Shown here: one piece after another, positions 24,625-32,016 of the stretch
Layout of the letters: each line of letters opens with the position of its first letter
How positions within the stretch are numbered: the stretch's first letter is position 1
NCBI GenBank assembly: GCA_900548205.1
Contig: URJS01000018.1
Span: 1-32,016 of the forward strand
Direction of reading: 5' to 3'
From: an uncultured Roseburia sp.
Lineage (GTDB): Bacteria > Bacillota > Clostridia > Lachnospirales > Lachnospiraceae
DNA length: 32,016 nt
The notes under the pieces: generated by a model
Database searches by the model: none
Seen by the model: only the letters and a program-made list of their open reading frames with translations
What the model was told of the DNA's origin: nothing
Position numbers and translations under genes: made by a program

Positions 24625-25728
24625 ATGGTAGGTTCCAGCTTTGGAAAATTTTTTCAGATCACTACATGGGGAGAATCGCACGGGAGGGGCATCGGCGTTG
24701 TCGCAGACGGTGTGCCCGCCGGGCTTCCTCTGTGCGAAAAAGATATTCAGACCTATTTAGACCGCAGAAAACCGGGGCAGTCAAAGTACGCGACGCCGCG
24801 GAAGGAGGATGACTGCGTCGAGATTCTCTCCGGCGTCTTTGAGGGGAAAACGACCGGCACCCCCGTTTCTCTTGTTGTTTTTAATCATGATCAACGTTCT
24901 AAGGATTATGGCGACATCGCCTCCTTCTATCGTCCCGGTCATGCCGACTATACGTTTGACCAAAAATACGGCTTTCGCGATTATCGCGGCGGCGGACGCT
25001 CCTCCGGCAGAGAAACGATCGGGCGCGTTGCCGCCGGAGCGATCGCGGCAAAAATTCTGGCGCAGCTTGGCATTACCCTGACCACCTACACAAAATCAAT
25101 CGGCCCTGTCTGCTGCCGGAGCTTTGACGCTGCAGAGATCACCAGAAATCCGCTTTTTATGCCGGACGCCTACGCGGCGGAAAATGCGCAGGCTTATCTT
25201 GACACATGTATGGCGGAGCTTAATTCCTCCGGCGGAGTCATTGAGTGTGTGATAAACGGAATGCCCGCAGGGATCGGCGATCCTGTTTTTGAAAAGCTGG
25301 ACGCAAACCTTGCCAAAGCCATCTTATCCATCGGCGCCGTCAAGGGATTTGAGATCGGCGACGGCTTTGCTGCGGCGAGGGCGACCGGCAAAACAAACAA
25401 CGACGGCTTTTGTCTGCGAAAGGACGGCAGTATCTGCAAGACGGACAATCACGCCGGCGGTATATTGGGCGGTATGTCAGACGGCAGCGACATCGTTTTT
25501 CGTGCGGCGATAAAGCCCACGCCGTCGATTGCCGCAGCGCAGCAGACCGTGACAAAATCCGGTGAAGAAATTTCCGTTCAGGTAAAGGGCAGACACGATC
25601 CTGTCATCGTACCGCGCGCTGTCGTAGTCGTGGAGGCGATGGCTGCCATCACGCTTACCGATGCGCTCTTTTCCAATATGTGTGCACGCATGGACGCCGT
25701 CTGTGGCTTCTATTGCAAAAAACAATAG
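24625..25728 (+). CDS. aroC: Chorismate synthase
   Basis: A 367-residue FMN-dependent enzyme that removes phosphate from EPSP to give chorismate, the branch point to aromatic amino acids and folate. The family signatures are all present: GESHGRGIGVVADGVPAG near the N-terminus, RPGHADYTFDQKYGFRDYRGGGRSSGRETIGRVAAGAIA in the centre (residues about 103-142) and GRHDPVIVPRAVVVVEAMAAITL near the end. Length is normal. AGGAGG seven bases before ATG 24625 fixes the start. It is transcribed alone, divergently from aroA, which makes its substrate. A monofunctional enzyme: no N-terminal flavin reductase domain is visible. No convincing terminator was found in the 95 bp before the next gene. Confidence 0.98.
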   Translation: MVGSSFGKFFQITTWGESHGRGIGVVADGVPAGLPLCEKDIQTYLDRRKPGQSKYATPRKEDDCVEILSGVFEGKTTGTPVSLVVFNHDQRSKDYGDIASFYRPGHADYTFDQKYGFRDYRGGGRSSGRETIGRVAAGAIAAKILAQLGITLTTYTKSIGPVCCRSFDAAEITRNPLFMPDAYAAENAQAYLDTCMAELNSSGGVIECVINGMPAGIGDPVFEKLDANLAKAILSIGAVKGFEIGDGFAAARATGKTNNDGFCLRKDGSICKTDNHAGGILGGMSDGSDIVFRAAIKPTPSIAAAQQTVTKSGEEISVQVKGRHDPVIVPRAVVVVEAMAAITLTDALFSNMCARMDAVCGFYCKKQ

Positions 25729-25823
25729 AGCTAAAAACCGCTCCGGCAGACACGGTTGACAAATAGTTGGTAGCGTGCAACTGCCCTTTTGCAGTAAAAT
25801 TGCGGCAGAAAGGATGTGATGAG

Positions 25824-26438
25824 ATGTCATTAAACGAAAATATTAAGGCAAAAAGAACAGCGCTAAAGCTATCACAAGAATATGTCGCGGATCAATTAGG
25901 AATCAGCCGGCAGGCTGTCTCAAAATGGGAAACTGGGCAAAGCGAGCCGTCTGCGTCAAATCTCGCAGAGCTGGCAGCTTTATTCGAGATAACTGTCTCG
26001 GAGCTGGTCGACCCACAAAATATTGCCAAAAAGCCTGATACACAGGAAAATTGTTCCAAAGAAAAACAAAGAAATGCCAGAATGCATGTCGGACGTGTCG
26101 GCGGATATATTTTATTAAATGGCGGATGGGATGGGTACTCCTCCGGCTTATACAGTGATTCCCCCTATTATTGGCTGACGATCGCAGGGGCAGGTCTTGT
26201 CTTACTGCTGATCACTTCCATCGATATGAGCAAAAAACAAAAGCTTGAAAAATTACAGGCAGCGATTGGTGCGGTCTTGATTTTTTCCATATTCTTTTTG
26301 CCAAAACTTCTTCCGTTTGAGCAAACTGCACTTAACTATTTTCTTGCGGATCTCGTGAGTATTATTTGCCTTGTCCTACTAAACTTGAAATATTGGCGCT
26401 ATCTATGGAAAAGCTCAACGAGCGGCACGCTCCGCTAG
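25824..26438 (+). CDS. XRE-family transcriptional regulator with membrane segments
   Basis: A 204-residue protein. Residues 5-60 are a lambda-repressor/Cro-type helix-turn-helix (LGISRQAVSKWETGQSEPS as recognition region) like many Firmicute regulators. Residues about 115-190 hold two or three hydrophobic segments (LTIAGAGLVLLLITSI, AIGAVLIFSIFFLPKLL, LADLVSIICLVLLNL), so it is probably membrane-anchored, perhaps sensing an envelope signal; that role is inference. ATG 25824 (AAGGA upstream) gives the canonical N-terminus MSLNENIKAKR. A TTGACA at 25756-25761 has no good -10 box, so the promoter is uncertain. The last eight codons, roughly STSGTLR and stop, coincide with an intergenic repeat core, so the natural C-terminus may have been replaced. 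Targets are unknown. Confidence 0.88.
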   Translation: MSLNENIKAKRTALKLSQEYVADQLGISRQAVSKWETGQSEPSASNLAELAALFEITVSELVDPQNIAKKPDTQENCSKEKQRNARMHVGRVGGYILLNGGWDGYSSGLYSDSPYYWLTIAGAGLVLLLITSIDMSKKQKLEKLQAAIGAVLIFSIFFLPKLLPFEQTALNYFLADLVSIICLVLLNLKYWRYLWKSSTSGTLR

Positions 26439-26440
26439 CC
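26416..26440. repeat. Partial repeat core at the end of the XRE gene (copy C)
   Basis: CAACGAGCGGCACGCTCCGC then TAGCC aligns with CAACGAGCGACACGCTTCGC then GAGCC at 11266-11290. The palindrome arms after it are missing. The TAG in this copy is the stop codon of the XRE gene; the other copies read GAG or, at 31891, CTAG at this place. Confidence 0.7.
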
Positions 26441-26444
26441 ACAC

Positions 26445-26482
26445 TTGAAAAAATGGAAGGTGTCGCAACCTTCCATTTTCAA
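26445..26482. terminator. Bidirectional terminator between convergent genes
   Basis: TTGAAAA..ATGGAAGGT pairs with ACCTTCCATTTTCAA around a loop of about six bases. It has an A-tract on one side and a T-tract on the other, so it can end both the plus-strand XRE gene and the minus-strand rhomboid-like gene. Confidence 0.8.
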
Positions 26483-26508
26483 ACTCTCCTAAAACCAACG
26501 GAAAAGCC

Positions 26509-27366
26509 CTAACTTCTTTTCCTATGCTGATGCGTAAAGAGATGCTCCGGACAATATTCGTAATTCCCCTCACACTTGGAACAAAAACGAAACTCAAGCG
26601 TCGGGTCGTCAAGCTCTGTTCTTCCGCATACCGCGCACTTATGATGCGCGCCTCCTTCATACACAGGCTTCTGTCTCATCTGCGCCTTAAACTGCTGTCT
26701 GCGCTTCACCTCATGCGGCGTATAGCGCTTCATATCCCGCGTCGAGAGGAAAAAGATGATGAAGTTTAACAGAGACATCACAATCGCAATGCGGCTTGCC
26801 CAATTTCCCTCTAAAAACTGTGCCACTGTTAAAATACCGTAAATAACCGCCATCCACTTCATCTTGACAGGTATGATATACATCAAAAGAATCTGCATGT
26901 CGGGATAGGTCACGGCAAACGCAAGAAATATGGATAGATTAATATAGTTGGTGCTAAATCCATAGCCGATGAAAAGCATTGCATTCGATGTGCCTCCGCC
27001 AAGCAGATACATCACTCCATATAAAATAAACGCGCCGATCACGGTAAAAATCATCCCGCTGAAAATATAGACGTTGAAGCGGAAGACGCCCCACGTCCGC
27101 TCAAGCGCCGTTCCGAGCTGATAATATAAAAGCGCCATGATCAGCAGCGAAAACAAACTTCCGGTCGAAGGCATAAAGACCCATGTCACCAGACGCCACA
27201 GTTGTCCATGCAGGATATGGTACGGACTTAGCGTCAGCAGATCGATAAACCCCGGATTGATGCGGAAAAGCACATACCCCAAGGAATACGCTCCGATCAG
27301 CCACACCATAAGATTTGGGATGGCATAACGCCCCCATTTTCGTTCCAATTTATTTAACCAGTTCAT
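26509..27366 (-). CDS. Rhomboid-fold membrane protein, catalytic residues apparently lost, zinc-ribbon tail
   Basis: A 285-residue protein. Residues 20-205 have six hydrophobic segments and rhomboid landmarks: GQLWRLVTWVFMP (54-66, the WR motif of loop 1), then a second segment and ERTWG, and TYPDMQILLMYIIPVKMKW (153-171), matching the end of rhomboid TM4 and TM5. The catalytic GxSG serine and the HxxxN of TM2 are not found where expected (TM2 reads SLFSLLIMALLYYQLG; the TM4 start reads STNYINLSIFLAF), so it looks like a pseudoprotease of the derlin/TMEM115 kind. Residues 241-281 carry CAVCG..FCSKCEGNYEYCPEHLFTHQH, a probable zinc-binding tail with five Cys. Promoter at 27411-27439. Function is unknown; a role in membrane protein handling is a guess. 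Confidence 0.78.
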   Translation of the reverse strand: MNWLNKLERKWGRYAIPNLMVWLIGAYSLGYVLFRINPGFIDLLTLSPYHILHGQLWRLVTWVFMPSTGSLFSLLIMALLYYQLGTALERTWGVFRFNVYIFSGMIFTVIGAFILYGVMYLLGGGTSNAMLFIGYGFSTNYINLSIFLAFAVTYPDMQILLMYIIPVKMKWMAVIYGILTVAQFLEGNWASRIAIVMSLLNFIIFFLSTRDMKRYTPHEVKRRQQFKAQMRQKPVYEGGAHHKCAVCGRTELDDPTLEFRFCSKCEGNYEYCPEHLFTHQHRKRS

Positions 27367-27410
27367 AAAATACCGTTCTCACCTTTCCGAAAATAAATCA
27401 TACTTTTTTC

Positions 27411-27439
27411 AGTATATCTTTCCACAATTTTTTTGTCAA
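27411..27439 (-). promoter_or_regulatory. Sigma-A promoter of the rhomboid-fold gene
   Basis: Minus-strand TTGACA (27434-27439) and TATACT (27411-27416) with a 17-bp spacer, about 45 nt before the start codon. Confidence 0.75.
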
Positions 27440-27513
27440 TCCACAGCACTTTTCTTCACAAAAAGTTTATATTTGTCTTAGCAATTTATGAATATTTTCC
27501 TATCATTTTCACA

Positions 27514-27542
27514 TTGTCATTTGATATATCCTGTCGTATAAT
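27514..27542 (+). promoter_or_regulatory. Sigma-A promoter of the giant activator gene
   Basis: TTGTCA (27514-27519) and TATAAT (27537-27542) with a 17-bp spacer. It gives a leader of about 95 nt before ATG 27644. With the divergent promoter at 27411-27439 it fills the 277-bp gap; nothing else is evident there. Confidence 0.8.
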
Positions 27543-27643
27543 GTACAATGGTTTCTTTTTTGTCATATATTAAATAAGAAGTAATGTGCACTACTCAGAT
27601 CGATAAAGCAAATATCGCACAAAAGGCATCATGGAGGAAATCT

Positions 27644-30600
27644 ATGGAAAATGAGATGTTATATAAGCTTGGGATCGATATTGGCTCGACAACAGTCAAA
27701 ATCGCAATCCTTGATGAGCAGGATACACTGCTTTTTGCTGATTACAAACGACACTTTGCAAATATTCAGGAGACACTCTCGGATCTCCTTTTGCTGGCTC
27801 ATGAAAAGCTCGGAGACATCACGGCAGCTCCGGTCATTACCGGCTCCGGCGGCTTAACGCTCGCTGATCACCTGAACGTGCCATTTGTGCAGGAGGTGAT
27901 CTCTGTTTCTACCGCTCTCTCGCACAATGCTCCGCAAACAGACGTTGCGATCGAGCTTGGCGGCGAGGACGCAAAGATCATCTACTTTGAGGGCGGCAAT
28001 GTAGACCAGCGCATGAACGGCATCTGTGCCGGAGGCACCGGATCATTTATTGACCAGATGGCGTCTCTGCTTCAGACAGACGCCGCAGGTCTCAACGAAT
28101 ACGCAAAAAATTACAAGGCGATTTATCCGATCGCCGCACGCTGCGGTGTTTTCGCCAAGACAGATATTCAGCCTCTCATCAACGAGGGAGCGACGCGCGA
28201 AGATCTGTCCGCGTCGATCTTTCAGGCAGTGGTCAATCAGACGATCAGCGGTCTTGCCTGCGGCAGACCTATCCGCGGACACGTTGCATTCCTGGGCGGT
28301 CCTCTGCATTTTCTGTCAGAGCTTAAGGCGGCGTTTATCCGTACGCTTCATCTGGATGATGCGCATGCCATTACACCGGAAAATTCGCATCTGTTCGCCG
28401 CGATCGGCTCTGCCTTAAACTGCCGGAACGATCATCAGACGACGCTTTTGACCCTGATCGACCGGCTGCGCAGCGGCATTCAGATGGATTTTGAGGTTGC
28501 CCGCCTAAAGCCGCTCTTTTGCGATCAGGCAGACTACGAGGCGTTCCTCGCACGTCACAATGGGCACCATGTAAAAACCGCAGATTTATCCTCCTATCAG
28601 GGTGACTGCTATCTCGGCATCGACGCCGGCTCCACAACCACAAAAATTGCGCTCGTTGGCAGCGACGGCTCTCTTTTATATTCCTTTTACAGCAGCAATG
28701 ACGGCAGCCCCCTTACGACTGCGATCCGCTCGCTAAAAGAAATCTATGCCCTGCTTCCCGAAGGCGCGCAAATTGTGCACTCCTGCTCCACAGGCTACGG
28801 GGAATCGCTGCTGAAAGCGGCATTTTTACTGGATGAGGGCGAGGTCGAAACCGTAGCCCACTACTATGCCGCCGCATTTTTTAATCCCGCGGTCGACTGC
28901 ATTCTCGACATCGGCGGACAGGACATGAAATGCATTAAGATCAAAAATCAGACGGTTGACAGCGTGCAGCTTAACGAGGCGTGCTCCTCCGGCTGCGGCT
29001 CTTTTATTGAAACCTTTGCCAAGTCCTTAAACTACACCGTGCAGGACTTCTCTAAGGAAGCGCTGTTTGCAAAAAATCCGATCGATCTTGGCACACGCTG
29101 CACCGTATTTATGAATTCCAAGGTCAAACAGGCACAGAAGGAAGGGGCGGCAGTCTCCGACATCTCTGCGGGTCTTGCCTATTCCGTCATAAAAAATGCG
29201 CTTTATAAGGTCATCAAGCTTTCTGATCCGCATGAGCTTGGCGAGCACATCGTCGTACAGGGCGGAACCTTTTACAATGACGCAGTCCTCCGCAGCTTTG
29301 AAATAATTTCCGGCTGCGAGTGCATACGTCCCGACATCGCGGGGATCATGGGCGCCTTCGGCGCCGCCTTAATTGCCAGAGAGCGCCATGAGGAGGGCTT
29401 TCAGACCTCTATGCTTTCCATCGAGGAGATCAGCGCGCTTACATTTGATACGAAGCTGACGCGCTGCAAAATCTGTACCAACCACTGTCTGCTTACCGTC
29501 AACCGGTTTTCCGGAAACCGACAGTACATCACCGGAAACCGCTGTGAGCGCGGGCTCGGCAAACAGACGCATACGTCGGAGATCCCCAATCTCTACGAAT
29601 ACAAAAATAAGCGCCTGTTTGATTATCCGCCGCTCTCTGCCGAGGAGGCAGCGCGCGGCTCGGTCGGACTTCCGAGAGTCTTAAATATGTATGAAAATTA
29701 CCCGTTTTGGGCAGTTTTCTTCCGAAAGCTGGGATTTCGGGTCGTACTCTCGCCGCACTCTACCCGAAAAATTTATGAGCTGGGTATCGACTCGATTCCA
29801 AGCGAATCCGAATGCTATCCGGCAAAGCTGACCCACGGACATATCGCATGGCTGATCCATCAAAATGTGGATTTTATTTTTTATCCGTGCATTCCGTATG
29901 AGCGCAACGAGTTTCCCGATTCCAACAATCACTATAACTGTCCGATCGTTACCTCGTACGCCGAAAATATAAAAAATAACGTAGACGAGATCACCTCGGG
30001 GCAGGTGCGGTTTTTAAATCCGTTTATGTCCTTTGCAAGCGAGGAGACGCTCTCCTCCCAGCTTATCAAAACCTTTTGCACCGCAGACTTTGGATTGACC
30101 GAGGAGCAGATTCGCGACGCGGTATCGGAGGGCTGGAAGGAGCTTGCCGTCTTACGCATGGAGCTCTCGAAAAAGGGTGAGGAGACGTTAGCATGGATGA
30201 CGGCAAATAAAAAACACGGCATTGTACTTGCCGGACGTCCTTATCACGTTGATCCCGAGATCAACCACGGCATCCCGGAGCTTATCACCTCCTACGGTCT
30301 TGCCGTGCTCACGGAAGATTCCATCTCCCACCTTAAAAAGGTAGAGCGTCCGCTCATTGTGATGGATCAATGGATGTACCACTCCAGACTGTACGCTGCT
30401 GCAAGCTATGTAACGACGCGTGACGACTTGGATATGATCCAGCTTAATTCATTTGGCTGCGGTCTGGATGCCGTGACGACAGACGCCGTCAACGATATTT
30501 TGGCAAAATCGGGAAAGCTTTATACCTGCTTAAAAATCGACGAGGTCAATAATTTGGGCGCTGCCCGCATCCGCATCCGTTCTCTGCTCTCAGCGATCCG

Positions 30601-31888
30601 TGTCCGAGAGAAAAACAGGACGAAACGGGAGGTTCACTCCTCGGATTACCATCGTGTTGTCTTTACCGAGGAAATGCGCAAAAATTATACGATACTCTGC
30701 CCGCAGATGTCTCCCATCCACTTTGAGCTTCTGGAGCCTGCGTTCCGCGCTGCCGGCTATAACTTTGTCATTTCGGACATTCCAAGCCGCACAAGCGTTG
30801 ACGTTGGTCTTAAATATGTCAATAATGACGCGTGCTATCCGTCCCTGATCGTCATCGGTCAGCTCATGGCTGCGATCACATCAGGAAACTATGATATGAC
30901 AAGAACCGCGGTCATTATCTCACAGACGGGGGGCGGCTGCCGTGCCAGCAATTATATCGGCTTTATCCGCCGTGCGTTGGAAAAAGCGGGCTATCCACAG
31001 GTTCCCGTGATTTCTTTAAACCTAAGCGGTCTGGAATCAAACCCCGGCTTTAAGCTGACGCTCCCGCTGCTCCAGCACGGACTCTACGCATTGATCTTCG
31101 GCGATATTTTTCTGCGCTGCGTCTACCGCACCAGACCGTACGAGGCAGTTCCCGGAAGTACCAATGCGCTTCACGAAAAATGGAAACAGGAGGTCATTGC
31201 TTTTGTCAGCCAGAAAAAAGCGCTCTCCCACCGCAGATTTCTTAAAATGTGCCGTGCGATCATCCGCGACTTTGATCAGCTGGAACGCTTGGATATAAAG
31301 AAGCCGCGCGTTGGGATTGTCGGAGAAATTTTAGTGAAATTCCATCCGTCCGCAAACAATCATCTGGTCGATTTATTGGAGGAGGAAGGCGCAGAGGCCG
31401 TAGTTCCCGATCTGACTGACTTTTTGCTCTACTGCTTCTATAATACAGGCTTTAAGGCAGATCATCTCGGCATGAGCCAGAAGTCAAAACGGATCGGACG
31501 TCTTGGAATCCGCTTCTTTGAATGGCTGCGGAGCGCTGCCCGCGACGAGTTTACAAAAAGCCGTCACTTTGACGCGCCCGCGCGTATCGACGAGCTGGCA
31601 GCCTATGCCAAGGACATTGTTTCGGAGGGAAATCAGACCGGCGAGGGATGGTTTTTAACCGGAGAAATGCTCGAGCTGATCCATAACGGCACGCCAAACA
31701 TCGTCTGCGCGCAGCCGTTTGCCTGTCTGCCCAACCATGTCGTCGGAAAAGGCGTCATCAAGGAGCTGCGCCATCGTTATCCGCAGTCGAATATTGTTGC
31801 CATCGACTATGATCCGGGCGCAAGTGAAGTCAATCAGCTCAACCGCATAAAGCTGATGCTTTCCACGGCAAAGAAAAATTTAAGATAG
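27644..31888 (+). CDS. Giant 2-hydroxyacyl-CoA dehydratase activator-like protein with two ATPase domains
   Basis: A 1414-residue protein. Residues about 5-265 and 320-580 are two tandem BadF/BadG/HgdC-type ATPase domains, each with its nucleotide loop (GIDIGSTTVKIAI; GIDAGSTTTKIAL), acidic GGEDAK or GGQDMK and two cluster-ligand cysteines: Cys128/Cys167 and Cys447/Cys486, both pairs 39 apart as in HgdC (Cys127/Cys166). A four-Cys segment follows (608, 611, 615, 634), then DUF2229 and an HgdB-like region. HgdC-type proteins use ATP to push one electron at very low potential into a dehydratase. ATG 27644 has GGAGGA five bases upstream; the frame opens earlier at 27584 without a site. No dehydratase genes adjoin it, so its partner is unknown. 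Large fusions of this kind recur in Clostridia without an assigned job. Confidence 0.92.
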   Translation: MENEMLYKLGIDIGSTTVKIAILDEQDTLLFADYKRHFANIQETLSDLLLLAHEKLGDITAAPVITGSGGLTLADHLNVPFVQEVISVSTALSHNAPQTDVAIELGGEDAKIIYFEGGNVDQRMNGICAGGTGSFIDQMASLLQTDAAGLNEYAKNYKAIYPIAARCGVFAKTDIQPLINEGATREDLSASIFQAVVNQTISGLACGRPIRGHVAFLGGPLHFLSELKAAFIRTLHLDDAHAITPENSHLFAAIGSALNCRNDHQTTLLTLIDRLRSGIQMDFEVARLKPLFCDQADYEAFLARHNGHHVKTADLSSYQGDCYLGIDAGSTTTKIALVGSDGSLLYSFYSSNDGSPLTTAIRSLKEIYALLPEGAQIVHSCSTGYGESLLKAAFLLDEGEVETVAHYYAAAFFNPAVDCILDIGGQDMKCIKIKNQTVDSVQLNEACSSGCGSFIETFAKSLNYTVQDFSKEALFAKNPIDLGTRCTVFMNSKVKQAQKEGAAVSDISAGLAYSVIKNALYKVIKLSDPHELGEHIVVQGGTFYNDAVLRSFEIISGCECIRPDIAGIMGAFGAALIARERHEEGFQTSMLSIEEISALTFDTKLTRCKICTNHCLLTVNRFSGNRQYITGNRCERGLGKQTHTSEIPNLYEYKNKRLFDYPPLSAEEAARGSVGLPRVLNMYENYPFWAVFFRKLGFRVVLSPHSTRKIYELGIDSIPSESECYPAKLTHGHIAWLIHQNVDFIFYPCIPYERNEFPDSNNHYNCPIVTSYAENIKNNVDEITSGQVRFLNPFMSFASEETLSSQLIKTFCTADFGLTEEQIRDAVSEGWKELAVLRMELSKKGEETLAWMTANKKHGIVLAGRPYHVDPEINHGIPELITSYGLAVLTEDSISHLKKVERPLIVMDQWMYHSRLYAAASYVTTRDDLDMIQLNSFGCGLDAVTTDAVNDILAKSGKLYTCLKIDEVNNLGAARIRIRSLLSAIRVREKNRTKREVHSSDYHRVVFTEEMRKNYTILCPQMSPIHFELLEPAFRAAGYNFVISDIPSRTSVDVGLKYVNNDACYPSLIVIGQLMAAITSGNYDMTRTAVIISQTGGGCRASNYIGFIRRALEKAGYPQVPVISLNLSGLESNPGFKLTLPLLQHGLYALIFGDIFLRCVYRTRPYEAVPGSTNALHEKWKQEVIAFVSQKKALSHRRFLKMCRAIIRDFDQLERLDIKKPRVGIVGEILVKFHPSANNHLVDLLEEEGAEAVVPDLTDFLLYCFYNTGFKADHLGMSQKSKRIGRLGIRFFEWLRSAARDEFTKSRHFDAPARIDELAAYAKDIVSEGNQTGEGWFLTGEMLELIHNGTPNIVCAQPFACLPNHVVGKGVIKELRHRYPQSNIVAIDYDPGASEVNQLNRIKLMLSTAKKNLR

Positions 31889-31890
31889 GC

Positions 31891-32016
31891 AAACAGTGAG
31901 CGACACGCTTCCCTAGCCGCTCTTATGGAACAAAAGTGTGCTTCGCACACTCCCGCGCCCCAATAAACTGCAAAGGAAGCACACTTTTGCCGCGCCGAGC
32001 ATGATTGCGAAGCAAT
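31891..32016. repeat. Palindromic intergenic repeat running off the window (copy D)
   Basis: It begins 3 bp after the activator stop. 31898-32016 is roughly 90 percent identical by eye to 11270-11389. It keeps the perfect 14-bp inverted arms (31931-31944 and 31976-31989) with the same 31-nt spacing. The left arm also forms GTGTGC-TTC-GCACAC locally (31936-31950), and the window ends with ATTGC-GAA-GCAAT (32004-32016). The core palindrome is damaged (CGCTTCCCTAG instead of CGCTTCGCGAG). No U-tract follows the long hairpin, so it is a poor terminator for the activator gene. Confidence 0.88.

Noticed and set aside
25750..25823. Promoter for the XRE gene at TTGACA 25756
   Set aside because: No -10 box at 16-18 bp; a TAAAAT at about 25795 is too far away, so I do not list it as a feature.
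31931..31989. Terminator of the giant activator gene
   Set aside because: The hairpin is long but its 3' side is followed by CCGCGCC rather than a U-tract, and the same structure occurs in a position that ends no gene.

Overview
The window looks like a piece of a Clostridia chromosome, most probably from a Lachnospiraceae-type gut Firmicute. This rests on single-chain glycyl-tRNA synthetase, pyruvate phosphate dikinase, an era-yqzL-recO cluster, a giant tandem 2-hydroxyacyl-CoA dehydratase activator, good Firmicute ribosome binding sites, sigma-A promoters with 16-17 bp spacers, and moderate GC. The genus is inference, not seen. There is no phage, transposase, CRISPR array, tRNA or rRNA that I can support. 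Most genes are housekeeping; the unusual part is a set of modular palindromic repeats lying between transcription units.

Layout. 1-2229 (-): ppdK, cut by the window start. 2230-2778: a gene-free stretch with the ppdK promoter, two hairpins and a repeat copy. 2779-6213 (-): polytopic membrane protein, glycyl-tRNA synthetase and a lipoprotein, apparently one operon with its own promoter inside the end of recO. 6299-11172 (-): M16C peptidase, era, small yqzL (overlapping recO) and recO. 11173-11541: a dense palindromic repeat block and the csp terminator. 11542-11745 (-): cold-shock protein. 11859-19783 (-): ilvD-ilvB-serC-serA-DUF1015-mscS, a branched-chain plus serine biosynthesis operon with tight or overlapping junctions and a clear promoter before ilvD. 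19922-21454 (-): DUF6056-type membrane protein. 21594-24488 (-): aroA-tgt-yajC operon, ending in a good terminator. 24625-25728 (+): aroC, divergent from aroA, with interleaved promoters. 25824-26438 (+): XRE-type regulator with membrane segments. 26509-27366 (-): rhomboid-fold protein lacking the usual catalytic residues and carrying a zinc ribbon. 27644-31888 (+): giant two-ATPase activator. 31889-32016: another repeat copy, running off the window.

How the genes work together: ilvDB make branched-chain keto-acid precursors and serCA make serine; aroA and aroC are the last two steps to chorismate. Era, YqzL and RecO form the classical conserved Firmicute neighbourhood. The repeats occur at five places, four clearly in gaps between transcription units and one forming the last codons and stop of the XRE gene. 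Their shared design (short stems closed on GAA or TTC triloops, plus 14-bp inverted arms 31 nt apart) is the strongest candidate here for something undescribed.
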